Shown here piece by piece: positions 35,952 to 45,041 of a stretch of DNA of 64,000 bases (the first letter of the stretch is position 1; each line of letters opens with the position of its first letter). Source of the DNA: Marinicella rhabdoformis (GTDB lineage Bacteria > Pseudomonadota > Gammaproteobacteria > Xanthomonadales > Marinicellaceae); NCBI RefSeq assembly GCF_009671245.1, contig NZ_VTFS01000001.1, positions 1,275,914-1,339,913 on the forward strand, given 5' to 3'. Position numbers and translations under genes: made by a program. The notes under the pieces are model-generated. The model saw nothing but the letters and a program-made list of their open reading frames with translations. It did not search any database and was not told where the DNA came from.

Positions 35952-36228
35952 GTTTTTAAAGTCCGGTCAAAATACAAGATTATAATGCAGGTATTTAACA
36001 ACACCTTAGATTTTTTGAACCATTGTTTGATGTATGGTTTATATTGTCTTGTAACTTTTTTAAATAATTAGAATTTTATATAAATGCTAAACCTTAAAAT
36101 AACCAAGCTAAAAATTCATTGAATCCAAGTGTAAAATAATGTTAAATCAATAGGTATTAAGGGGGACATACATCAAACATTCTTTTTGATTTTGTCACAA
36201 CATCTTTTTATTTGCTTGGCTATTTCTT

Positions 36229-39200
36229 ATGAAAACATTTTATTTCAAAGGGTTTTTTATATCCCCTTTATTGCTGTTAATATCACTTTTTTACGCTACA
36301 AACTCTTTTGCTACAGCCACCATATTTGAACTGTATCAAAACATAACACCCGGCACAGTACAAGCCAGGCCGAGTAATTTTGCCATATTCAATGGCGAGT
36401 TGTTTTTTGAAGCTGCCAATGCAGCTGATAATGATGAGCCATTTAGGTTTGATGGGACGACCTTAACTCAAATTACAAATGCAGCACACCCTGGTGGAAC
36501 TGCAGATTCAAACCTAACCTCACAATTTGTTTTCAATGGTAATTTATATGCCGTCATGGAAAGCAATGTGGGCCGTGAATTGTTCCAATACAACACAGGC
36601 AACCAACAATATGAACTGCATACCAACCTCAATGGTGCTGGTGATGGCTACCCAATTTTGGCTGGGGACATCAATGGCGATGTCATTATTTATAATGGCC
36701 ACTTACTCATGCATGCCAATCAAGCGGCCAGTGATCGTCGCTTTTATCTTCTTAGGTCTGACAACAACCAATTACAACTTTTAGCCGGTACAACTAAAAT
36801 TGACCCAAGCAACGTGGCCCTTTTTGGCGGTCAATTATTCTACGAAGCCGATGATGGTGCAGGTAATGATGAACCATTTCGTTTCAATGGCACAACAGAG
36901 ACACAAATCACCAATGCATCACCTTTAGCTGGTAATGACTCAAACCTCACTTCACAATTTGTTTTCAATGGTAATTTATATGCTGTCATGGAAAGCAATG
37001 TGGGCCGTGAGTTATACCAATACAACACTGGTAATGGGCAGTATGAAGTTCACACCAACCTCAATGGTGCAGGAGATGGTTACCCAATTTTATCTGGAGA
37101 CATCAATGGTAATGTGGTTATTTATAACGGCCACTTACTCATGCATGCCAACCTGTCGGGCAGTGACCGCCGATTTTACCTTCTTAGGTCTGACAATAAC
37201 ACGCTTCAATTGCTGGCTGGCACAACTAAAATTGACCCAAGTAACGTGGCCCTTTTTGGTGGTCAATTATTCTACGAAGCCAATGATGGTGCAGGTAATG
37301 ATGAGCCTTTCCGCTTCAATGGCACCACAGAATTTCAAATCACAAACAATGCCCACCCTGGTGGAACTGCAGATTCCAACTTAACGTCACAGTTTCCTTA
37401 CTTAGGTGATTTATATGCCGTCATGGAAAGCAATAATGGTCGTGAACTTTATAAATACAATACAGGAACTAATGTTTATGAACGGATGATTGACTTTAAT
37501 GGTGCTGGTGACAGCTACCCCATTCATGCCAAAGACATCAATGGCACCGTTATTGAATATCAAAATGCCATGATATTCCGTGCGTCTGACACTGGCACAG
37601 AAGGAGAATTATACCGCTTACGCGCTGTAGCAGTGCCGCCAGAACTCAGTATTAACGATGTTTCTATAACTGAAGGAAATTCTGGGACCAGCAATTTGAA
37701 CTTCACAGTGACTCGAACAAACAACACTTCTACAGTTAGTGTGAATTATGACACCGCCAATGGCACAGCAATCGCAGGCAGTGACTATGTCGCAAACAGT
37801 GGCACCTTAAATTTCACCAATGGTGGTGGATTAACACAAAATATCACTATTTCAATCAATGGTGACCAGTTGGTTGAACTGAATGAAAACTTTGTTGTTA
37901 ACTTATCCAACCCGACTAACAGTGCCACAATAAGCGACAGCCAAGGCACAGGTACCATTAACAACAATGATGCAGCCAGTTTATCTATCAATGACATGAC
38001 AGTAACTGAAGGCAATGCAGGTACCAGCCAAATGACATTCACCGTCACCTTAAATCAAGGTGTAGATACGGGATTATCAGTTAATGCCAGTACAGCAGAT
38101 GGCACAGCTACACTTGCAAACAATGATTATGACCAGGTATCTGGCAGCACAATAAACTTTGCAGGTAATGCCGGTGAAACACAAACCCTCAGCGTTAACA
38201 TCAATGGTGATACAGTGGTTGAAGCCAATGAAACGCTGACTGTTAATTTATCAGGGCTTTCTGCAAGCGGCAGAAACGTCAGCATTGCAGATGCCCAGGG
38301 GCTTGGAACCATCAATAACAACGATGCGGCCAGTTTGTCAATTAACGATGTCAGCACTTCTGAAGGCAATGCAGGTACCAGCCAAATGACATTCACAATC
38401 ACTTTGGATCAAGCTGTCGACACCGCACTATCAATCAATGCCAGTACAGCAGATGGCACAGCAACACTTGCAGACAGTGACTATGTTCAAGTATCCGCAG
38501 CTGCCATTAATTTTGTAGGTAACGCTGGCGAAACGCAAACCATCAGTGTTGATGTCATCGGAGACACCGCCGTTGAAAATAACGAAACATTGACTGTTAA
38601 TTTATCTGGCTTAGCTGCCAATGGCAGAAATGTAACTGTAGCCGACAGTCAAGGACAAGGCACCATTAATAATGATGATGCGGCCAGTTTTTCAATCGCC
38701 GATGCTGTTTTAGTTGAGGGCGATGCTGGCAACAGCAGCATGGTGTTTACCGTCACACTCAGCGATAACATAGGCGGTGCAGGCAGTGTTGATTATGCCA
38801 CAGCAAACAGCACAGCAACTTCTGGCTCAGATTATACCAATGCCTCTGGCACCCTCAACTTTACAGGTACAGCTGGCGAAACCCAAAACATCAGTATTGA
38901 CATATCTGGGGATGAATTGGTGGAACTGGATGAAATATTCCTGATTAACTTATCAAACCCTGTAGGCACCAATGTAGTCATTGGAGATGGACAAGCCAAT
39001 GGCACAATCAATAACGATGACAACGCCAGTATATCTATTAATGACATGACCATCACGGAAGGAGACACTGGTACCAGCCAGTTGACTTTCACTGTCACCT
39101 TAGACCAAGCAGTTGATACTGCCTTAACAGTTGATGCCAGCACAGCAGACGGCACCGCAACTCTGGCTGACAATGATTACCTTCAACTGGTAGGAATCAC

Positions 39201-41616
39201 CCTAAATTTTGCGGGTACTTTAGGCGAAACTCAAACAGTGAGTGTGGCAATTAATGGTGATGCATTGGTTGAAAACAATGAAACATTGGTCGTTAACCTG
39301 TCTGCTTTGGCTGCCAATGGCAGAAATGTAACTGTAGCTGACAGTCAAGGACAAGGTACCATCAATAACAACGATTCGGCCAGCTTATCCATCAATGACG
39401 TATCTGTTGCTGAAGGTAATGCAGGAACCAGCCAGTTGACTTTCACTGTCACCTTAGACCAAGCAGTTGATACTGCCTTAACAGTTGATGCCAGCACAGC
39501 AGACGGCACAGCCACTCTGGCTGACAATGATTATGCTCAACTGACTGGAAGTACCATTAATTTTGCGGGCACTTCAGGCGAAACTCAAACGGTAAGTGTA
39601 ATTATAAACGGCGACACTGTGGTTGAGAACAACGAAACTTTGACTGTTAACTTATCATCACTGTCTGCCAATGGCAGGGATGTGACTGTTGCTGACAGCC
39701 AAGGATTGGGAACCATCAACAACGATGACTCTTCAAGTTTTTCAATCGCCGATGCTGTTGTTGTTGAAGGAGACAATGGTACCAGCAGCATGGTGTTTAC
39801 CGTTACCTTAAGTGCATCAAAGAGTGGAGCTGCCAGTGTTGACTATGCCACTGCAAACAGCACCGCACTTTCCGGTTCTGACTATACCAGTGCATCTGGA
39901 ACACTTAATTTTGTTGGTACTGCAGGTGAAACTCAAACCATCAGTATTGATATTATTGGCGATGAAATTGTTGAATTAGATGAGGCCCTTTTGGTTGACT
40001 TATCTAACCCTGTAGGACTGAACGCCACCATTGCAGATGGCCAGGCAATTGGAATCATAAGCAACGATGACAGTGCCACAATAACCATCAATGATTTGAG
40101 CCTCAATGAAGGTAATAGCGGCACAACAGCTTTCGACTTTACACTGACTCTCGATAATGCCGTTGACACCAGTTTAAGTGTTGATGCAACGACAAATGAT
40201 GGCACTGCCACTGCAGGTTCAGATTATGCAAGCAATAACAACACAGTAAATTTTATCGGAACCGGCAATGAGAGTCATGACTTTTCTGTATCGGTTAATG
40301 GTGACACTGTTACCGAAGCGAATGAAGCTTTCCAAGTGGCATTAAGCAACTTATCTGTCAGTGGTAGGGATGTTGTTTTGAGTAATAACTCAGTAACTGG
40401 AAACATTTTGAATGATGACTCTTCTACCCTCAGTATTGATGATGTAACAATCACAGAAGGTCAAAATGGCACGAGTGTTGCTACATTGACAGTGTCGCTT
40501 AACATGGCTGTAAAAAATGGTGTTGATGTTGATTATACAACACAAGATGGTACCGCCCAGGCTGGTTCAGATTACACTGCAAACAACGGTACTTTGAGCT
40601 TTACAGGCACCCCTGGTGAAACTCAAACCATTGATGTCACCATTAATGGTGATAACTTGGTTGAACTGGATGAGATGCTGACAGTTGAATTGAGCAATGT
40701 TTCAGCACCAGGTGTAACTTTAGGTGATAGCTCAGGTGCCATAAATGTGACCAATGATGACCAAGCCAGATTGTCAATAAATGACATGAGTGTTATAGAA
40801 GGCAATGCAGGAACCAACCAGGTAACTTTAACCATCACCTCAGATCAAGCTGTTGATGCTCCTTTTACCGTTGATGCTCACACCACTGATAGTTCAGCAA
40901 CCCTTGCAGACAACGATTATGTAAGCAGTAGCAGTACAATTAATTTCTCAGGTAATGCCGGTGAAACACAACAAATTACAGTTGATGTTATCGGAGATTT
41001 AGCACCAGAAAGTGATGAGGATTTCTATATTGAGCTGTCCTCTGTTTCTGCAAATGGTAGAGATGTGACCATAGGTAACAGCCAAGGAACCGTAACCATT
41101 TTAAGTGACGATCCTGATTTATCAGCCACCAAGGTTGCCAATTTCGTTATTCCATTAGGACAAACTGATACCATCAGCTATCAAGTCATATTGACCAACA
41201 ACAATGTCAATGCAGATCAAGTGGTGTTCAATGACACGCCAGATGTATTGACGACCATAGTACCCGGTAGTGTAACAACCACACAAGGCACTGTACTTAC
41301 AGGCAATACACAAGCAGACACAACCATTTCAATAGATATTGGAAGCGTTAACAGTGGAGCCAGTGTAACCATTAATTATGATGTACAAGTTAATAATGGA
41401 GTTAATGCTGGAAGCAGCATCGTAAACCAAGGTATGTTTTCAGGAACTAATTTCCAAGATATTTTAACTGACGACCCCAACATCAATGGCAATAACAACC
41501 CAACAGTTGCTGGTGTTACCGATGCCATCATGGTGCCAACTTTGAACGAATACATGTTGGTGCTGTTACTTGGTATGGTGCTTACTTTGGGAATTATAAG
41601 AACCCGTTTACAGTAA
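36229..41616 (+). CDS. Giant surface protein: three 144-residue repeats, ten Calx-beta domains, IPTL-like C-terminal tail
   Basis: The 1795-residue exported protein has a signal peptide (residues 1-29). Residues about 50-470 hold three copies of a 144-residue repeat (IFNGELFFEA, LFGGQLFYEA twice) resembling ELWxxDGT-type propeller units. Residues about 475-1620 hold ten Calx-beta domains, each starting like SINDVSITEG and ending near INNDD; these bind Ca2+ in other proteins. A DUF11-like domain follows (SATKVANFVIPLGQTD), then a sorting tail of VPTLNEY, a hydrophobic helix and a basic end (RTRLQ), close to the IPTL-CTERM pattern. Several repeats are nearly identical in DNA, showing recent duplication. 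It is a likely adhesin. No sorting enzyme is in the window. Confidence 0.87.
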   Translation: MKTFYFKGFFISPLLLLISLFYATNSFATATIFELYQNITPGTVQARPSNFAIFNGELFFEAANAADNDEPFRFDGTTLTQITNAAHPGGTADSNLTSQFVFNGNLYAVMESNVGRELFQYNTGNQQYELHTNLNGAGDGYPILAGDINGDVIIYNGHLLMHANQAASDRRFYLLRSDNNQLQLLAGTTKIDPSNVALFGGQLFYEADDGAGNDEPFRFNGTTETQITNASPLAGNDSNLTSQFVFNGNLYAVMESNVGRELYQYNTGNGQYEVHTNLNGAGDGYPILSGDINGNVVIYNGHLLMHANLSGSDRRFYLLRSDNNTLQLLAGTTKIDPSNVALFGGQLFYEANDGAGNDEPFRFNGTTEFQITNNAHPGGTADSNLTSQFPYLGDLYAVMESNNGRELYKYNTGTNVYERMIDFNGAGDSYPIHAKDINGTVIEYQNAMIFRASDTGTEGELYRLRAVAVPPELSINDVSITEGNSGTSNLNFTVTRTNNTSTVSVNYDTANGTAIAGSDYVANSGTLNFTNGGGLTQNITISINGDQLVELNENFVVNLSNPTNSATISDSQGTGTINNNDAASLSINDMTVTEGNAGTSQMTFTVTLNQGVDTGLSVNASTADGTATLANNDYDQVSGSTINFAGNAGETQTLSVNINGDTVVEANETLTVNLSGLSASGRNVSIADAQGLGTINNNDAASLSINDVSTSEGNAGTSQMTFTITLDQAVDTALSINASTADGTATLADSDYVQVSAAAINFVGNAGETQTISVDVIGDTAVENNETLTVNLSGLAANGRNVTVADSQGQGTINNDDAASFSIADAVLVEGDAGNSSMVFTVTLSDNIGGAGSVDYATANSTATSGSDYTNASGTLNFTGTAGETQNISIDISGDELVELDEIFLINLSNPVGTNVVIGDGQANGTINNDDNASISINDMTITEGDTGTSQLTFTVTLDQAVDTALTVDASTADGTATLADNDYLQLVGITLNFAGTLGETQTVSVAINGDALVENNETLVVNLSALAANGRNVTVADSQGQGTINNNDSASLSINDVSVAEGNAGTSQLTFTVTLDQAVDTALTVDASTADGTATLADNDYAQLTGSTINFAGTSGETQTVSVIINGDTVVENNETLTVNLSSLSANGRDVTVADSQGLGTINNDDSSSFSIADAVVVEGDNGTSSMVFTVTLSASKSGAASVDYATANSTALSGSDYTSASGTLNFVGTAGETQTISIDIIGDEIVELDEALLVDLSNPVGLNATIADGQAIGIISNDDSATITINDLSLNEGNSGTTAFDFTLTLDNAVDTSLSVDATTNDGTATAGSDYASNNNTVNFIGTGNESHDFSVSVNGDTVTEANEAFQVALSNLSVSGRDVVLSNNSVTGNILNDDSSTLSIDDVTITEGQNGTSVATLTVSLNMAVKNGVDVDYTTQDGTAQAGSDYTANNGTLSFTGTPGETQTIDVTINGDNLVELDEMLTVELSNVSAPGVTLGDSSGAINVTNDDQARLSINDMSVIEGNAGTNQVTLTITSDQAVDAPFTVDAHTTDSSATLADNDYVSSSSTINFSGNAGETQQITVDVIGDLAPESDEDFYIELSSVSANGRDVTIGNSQGTVTILSDDPDLSATKVANFVIPLGQTDTISYQVILTNNNVNADQVVFNDTPDVLTTIVPGSVTTTQGTVLTGNTQADTTISIDIGSVNSGASVTINYDVQVNNGVNAGSSIVNQGMFSGTNFQDILTDDPNINGNNNPTVAGVTDAIMVPTLNEYMLVLLLGMVLTLGIIRTRLQ
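36811..37258 (+). repeat. DNA-level 432-base tandem repeat inside the giant gene
   Basis: The stretch around 36821 (TTTTTGGCGGTCAATTATTC) recurs at 37253 (TTTTTGGTGGTCAATTAT), a period of 432 bases or 144 codons. A more divergent copy lies 432-435 bases before. The middle and last copies are very similar at DNA level, which suggests unequal crossing-over. Confidence 0.75.
39073..39509 (+). repeat. Recently duplicated Calx-beta unit (83 bases identical)
   Basis: Bases 39073-39155 and 39427-39509 are identical over 83 bases, 354 bases (118 codons) apart. They lie in consecutive-class Calx-beta domains 5 and 6. Other domain pairs (2 and 3, 4 and 7) share shorter identical tracts. Confidence 0.8.
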
Positions 41617-41632
41617 ACTGACTTAGTATAAT

Positions 41633-41668
41633 AAAACCCCATTGAATAATTCAGTGGGGTTTTTTTTG
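41633..41668 (+). terminator. Rho-independent terminator after the giant gene
   Basis: A 13-bp stem AAAACCCCATTGA/TCAGTGGGGTTTT with one G-T pair is followed by eight T. Confidence 0.85.
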
Positions 41669-41716
41669 CTTATTTGAAAGTACACATACTCAGATTTCTT
41701 GCCATATTTTCTAAAC

Positions 41717-42208
41717 TTATTTTTTATCGACCTTCAAGTTTTCTATATAACAATGCTTTGAACCAGAAAAGTTTTCAAACAAATTCAAATGTGAATTCAA
41801 TGAACACACATCAACACGAAGTGGGTATTGAGTAATCCATTCAATCAACATATTCAGGTTGGCATCTTGTGCTGCTTTGCTTTCATACTTATGTGGTTCC
41901 CAGGGCCTGTTTTTGGCGTTTGCCACACAGTCTTCCACTGACAAATTCATGAAAATCAATTCATCCGCTTCTTTGGCTGCAAATGCCAGTAAGTCCGCAT
42001 AACAACCTTCGATCACCCAGCTTTTGTGCTGATTGATAAATGTTCTGATCTTTTCAGCAGATTTTTCAATGGGCATGCGCTCAGGTGGATCACAAGGCAG
42101 CCATGCCAAAACATCTAAATCCAAGTGTGCAACACCGTATTTTGCCACTTTGTTTTTGGCTAAAGTTGACTTACCTGAACTTGAATTGCCCATGATTAAA
42201 GTTTTCAT
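41717..42208 (-). CDS. Small P-loop NTPase (adenylate/shikimate kinase-like)
   Basis: The 163-residue cytosolic protein begins with strand-plus-Walker A (MKTLIMGNSSSGKSTLAKN, P-loop 7-15). The rest fits the small-molecule-kinase fold: a VAHLDLDVLAW substrate strand, a WVIEGCYADLL strand and a lid containing NRPWEPHKY. Such enzymes are often annotated as topology-modulation or adenylate-kinase-like proteins; the substrate is unknown. The ATG at 42208 is preferred to the GTG five codons upstream. It starts 7 bases after the PQQ-like gene stop, so they are likely co-transcribed. Confidence 0.8.
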   Translation of the reverse strand: MKTLIMGNSSSGKSTLAKNKVAKYGVAHLDLDVLAWLPCDPPERMPIEKSAEKIRTFINQHKSWVIEGCYADLLAFAAKEADELIFMNLSVEDCVANAKNRPWEPHKYESKAAQDANLNMLIEWITQYPLRVDVCSLNSHLNLFENFSGSKHCYIENLKVDKK

Positions 42209-42215
42209 GGCTTGT

Positions 42216-42566
42216 TTATCCACCAGAATTAGATGTTGTAGCTACTGTCGATGCTGTGATTACGGCTGCTGCGGCCGCTTGTTGTGCAGCCAATTGTGCA
42301 TTGATTTGTGCAGCATCTTGATTTTCACTGGCAATAATACATGGACCATAGCCAAAGCCTTTCAACTCATTTTCCCAAAGCATCGTGCCGTCAGCTTTAT
42401 TCAGGCAGAACAAATGCCCGCCTGAATAGGCAAACAATTTGTTGTCTTCTAAATAAATATTGGTAACCGATGATGTGGACTTCAATGTAGTTTGCCAAAT
42501 GATGTTTCCATTGTTTTTATCAACACAAACCGCTTTACCCTTGATACCTAAATAGATGTGATTCAT
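42216..42566 (-). CDS. Short PQQ-type propeller fragment protein with Ala-rich tail
   Basis: The ATG at 42566 is chosen because AAAGGAGCACGT precedes it. The 116-residue product has two propeller-blade repeats (GKAVCVDKNNGNIIWQTTL and GHLFCLNKADGTMLWENEL) of the PQQ-binding-like type, too few for a full propeller, and no signal peptide. After about residue 85 comes an Ala/Gln-rich stretch (INAQLAAQQAAAAAVITAST) ending TSNSGG. The short length suggests either a truncated member or a small self-assembling form. It is followed 7 bases later by the NTPase gene. Confidence 0.7.
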   Translation of the reverse strand: MNHIYLGIKGKAVCVDKNNGNIIWQTTLKSTSSVTNIYLEDNKLFAYSGGHLFCLNKADGTMLWENELKGFGYGPCIIASENQDAAQINAQLAAQQAAAAAVITASTVATTSNSGG

Positions 42567-42649
42567 ACGTGCTCCTTTTATTGATTTCAATCATGTTATC
42601 ACAGCAAGCACAACGCAATCAGCTGCCAAAAGTCACTCCATACAAACTA

Positions 42650-42675
42650 AAATACCTGCACAAAGCAGGCATTTT
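42650..42675 (-). terminator. Likely terminator after the choice-of-anchor I gene
   Basis: On the minus strand TGCCTGC and GCAGGTA pair (one G-T) around a short loop and run into ATTTTAG, about 20 bases after the stop at 42690. Confidence 0.55.
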
Positions 42676-42689
42676 ATCTGCTTTTTAAT

Positions 42690-44240
42690 TCAATCTTCAA
42701 AATCAGATTTGAAAATCAAATCCTCACTCACGGTATACACAGCAATGGTGCCTGTGTCTTCATGACTGACCAATAACAAGTCTTGATTCATGCCATTGTC
42801 ACTGGCTGGAATGAACAACAAACCTTCAGGAGCCACATCACCATCGGTTGCTGGCGTGTAACTTTCAAATACAGGCGCGACAGGATCAGTCACATCATAG
42901 GTCATTACGCCACCGGTACGCTCTAAGCCAATAAAAGCCAAAGTTTTATCACCCACTTGACCCAAAGTCACACCTTCTGGCTCCATGCCTTTGTCATCAC
43001 TGCGCTCATCGAATTTATCAACTGATGCGTCATTGGCATTAAAAATTTCAGGGTTTTGAGACGCGATGATATTGGCGAATTCACTGCCTGAGTCAAAAAC
43101 CTGTGCCCCAGTTTCTCCATTCCAAATGGTGAATGAACGTGCACCATAAGCATACAATTCGGTGTACCCAGTTTGACCTTGACCGAGGTTACTTTGTACT
43201 TTTAATCGACCCAAGTTCGCATCAGCTTGTAATGTTGCTAAATCTGGAAAAGTCAGGGGATCTAAAACCAAGTCTTTGACACGTTCATCTTCTGAACGCG
43301 CATCACCTTCATTGGCTGTAATGTAGTAATTCACACCATCCACTTGATACGTCGCAATGGCATCGGGCATAAATAAGCCTTTCACTGGCCAGTTTTGTAG
43401 GTTTATTTCACCCTCACCTTTTAGACCATCTTTGTCACTGACATCCAACTCATTACCAGCCAGCATGTGGTCTTTACTGCCCAAAGCATGAATCGCTGTG
43501 ATACTTGCATCAGTCAAATCAACAACTGCAACCGCATTGTTTTCCTGTAAGGTGACAAATGCTGTGTTGTTGTCACTGGATATGGCCACATATTCTGGCT
43601 CCACATCATCAATCACAGCCACGCCATCGGCAATGATGGTTTCACCCAAGTCTTGGTTGTTGAATGCTGAAAAATCCAAAGTATTGACGGTTGCTGAAGC
43701 CACACCTGAAGTCAGGTCAATGATGCTGATGGTACCCATAGGATTAATGCCTTCATCTGGCTCACCTTCATTGGCCACAACCAGCTTCATGCCATCATGA
43801 GTGAAGGTCAGCATGTCAGGTAATGCCCCAACGGTGAGTGTCTTTAAGTGTTGTCCTGTGCTGTCAAAAAATTCAACCGTGCCTGTGTCTGTTTTGGTTT
43901 CTGCTTCTACTGCAACGGCCACCAAACCATTGAAAGATGCTATGCTGTTCGGTCCGGCGCCAAAGTTTGATAAGTTTATGATTGTTGCAACAGGTACCTG
44001 GCTCGGGTTTGAAAAGTCATATATGCCAAAAGAAGCAAAGCCTGAGTTGATAACAAACAGTTTGCTGTTGCTTTTATCGTATGATGTGATTTCAGCAGAA
44101 CCTTCACCCAAAGCTGTGTCTATGCTGTTGACTTTGATTAATACCACCGCTGCCGGAGCCATGGTGCTGCAACCCAAAATCAAGGTGGCGGCCAATGCTT
44201 TTGAGCTGCCTTTTGACATTGCCAATAATAGTTTCTTCAT
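42690..44240 (-). CDS. Choice-of-anchor I family secreted protein with IFxxxFE tail
   Basis: The 516-residue protein starts at the ATG at 44240, with GGGGAT upstream; its signal peptide has a Lys/Ser-rich front (MKKLLLAMSKGSSKALAATL). The body is the choice-of-anchor I beta-propeller domain (GEGSAEITSYDKSNSKLFVIN, TFTHDGMKLVVANEGEPDEG, NYYITANEGDARSED), a family defined by carrying varied C-terminal sorting signals. Here the end is EDLIFKSDFED, matching the tag on two other exported proteins in this window. The function may be a metallophosphatase-like or surface protein. Confidence 0.87.
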   Translation of the reverse strand: MKKLLLAMSKGSSKALAATLILGCSTMAPAAVVLIKVNSIDTALGEGSAEITSYDKSNSKLFVINSGFASFGIYDFSNPSQVPVATIINLSNFGAGPNSIASFNGLVAVAVEAETKTDTGTVEFFDSTGQHLKTLTVGALPDMLTFTHDGMKLVVANEGEPDEGINPMGTISIIDLTSGVASATVNTLDFSAFNNQDLGETIIADGVAVIDDVEPEYVAISSDNNTAFVTLQENNAVAVVDLTDASITAIHALGSKDHMLAGNELDVSDKDGLKGEGEINLQNWPVKGLFMPDAIATYQVDGVNYYITANEGDARSEDERVKDLVLDPLTFPDLATLQADANLGRLKVQSNLGQGQTGYTELYAYGARSFTIWNGETGAQVFDSGSEFANIIASQNPEIFNANDASVDKFDERSDDKGMEPEGVTLGQVGDKTLAFIGLERTGGVMTYDVTDPVAPVFESYTPATDGDVAPEGLLFIPASDNGMNQDLLLVSHEDTGTIAVYTVSEDLIFKSDFED

Positions 44241-44332
44241 TATAAATCCCCAGAGTTTAATCTTCAAAAACTTGGAGTTTAATCAGCCATTCTTAATTAT
44301 TTGTGGCAAACAAATGAAGGTTTGGTTTCATT

Positions 44333-44968
44333 TTAAAATTGATAGCCAAAACGTTTGATGTCTTTTTCAAAGTGTTTGGCAACAATGGCCTGACTGGAAT
44401 CATTATAATATTCTTGATAAATCGTGCGTTTTGAGGGTTTTAAATGCGGTAGTTCTGATTCAAGGTTTAATCGTGATTTAAGGTCAACAAAAGCAGCTGC
44501 CAATTCCTCAAAACGGTAAACTTTGTCTACCAGCAATTCACCCTCGTCATCACACAACCAGTCACTTTGTGAAACAAACATCAATTCACGGTCTCGGTAA
44601 AACGGGTCTTTTTGCTCAAAGCATAAATCCACCCATTGGGCAAAACTGACCGAACCGTCACCCATGCCATGTTGGTTGGTTTTGACCCGATAAGCATAAT
44701 GAGAGACCACCTTATCCCATGGGTTACGGACAATAGAAAACGTGAATCGCCTTTGCCATTCTTCTTGACCTAGTTCTCTGCGTTTTTCGAGTGCTGAAGC
44801 ATGTTCAAATGGCACGCCCAAAGCTTTTTCAATGCTGCTGCCCGCTGTTTTGTTGATGTGAATAAACTCGAAATCACGAACAGGCTGTGGTCTGTACTTT
44901 TTCAACCATTTTTTAATGATTCGTTTTTTTGCTTTATAAGCATTTTTGGCGGCATAATAGGCTTTCAT
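44333..44968 (-). CDS. Sulfotransferase family 2 protein
   Basis: This PAPS-dependent sulfotransferase-like protein has about 211 residues from the ATG at 44968; a TTG 17 codons upstream would add a hydrophobic segment, so the start is uncertain. The 5'-phosphosulfate loop is FIHINKTAGSSIE, and the 3'-phosphate segment is FSIVRNPWDKVVSHYAYR. A basic helical N-terminus (KNAYKAKKRIIKKWLKKY) precedes the domain. Members sulfate carbohydrates or cell-surface glycans. It lies between two genes for tagged secreted proteins. Confidence 0.83.
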   Translation of the reverse strand: MKAYYAAKNAYKAKKRIIKKWLKKYRPQPVRDFEFIHINKTAGSSIEKALGVPFEHASALEKRRELGQEEWQRRFTFSIVRNPWDKVVSHYAYRVKTNQHGMGDGSVSFAQWVDLCFEQKDPFYRDRELMFVSQSDWLCDDEGELLVDKVYRFEELAAAFVDLKSRLNLESELPHLKPSKRTIYQEYYNDSSQAIVAKHFEKDIKRFGYQF

Positions 44969-45041
44969 TTTGTACCTGGTATAAATCAACAGCCATGATA
45001 CGAAAAACCACCACCTCAAGCCAAACTATTTCTTCCAACCA

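Noticed and set aside
36160-36180. AGGGGGACAT text before the giant gene, considered as a ribosome site
   Set aside because: It is about 60 bases before the ATG and no start codon follows at the right distance in frame; the true ribosome site of the gene is weak.
37785-40838. Several minus-strand open frames opposite the Calx-beta gene
   Set aside because: They recur with the repeats, share no ribosome sites and have composition mirrored from the plus-strand gene; they are shadows.
36229-41616. Regularly spaced repeats that might suggest a CRISPR array or minisatellite
   Set aside because: The repeats are coding Calx-beta and N-terminal domains of 110-145 codons in one frame, with no short direct repeats and unique spacers.
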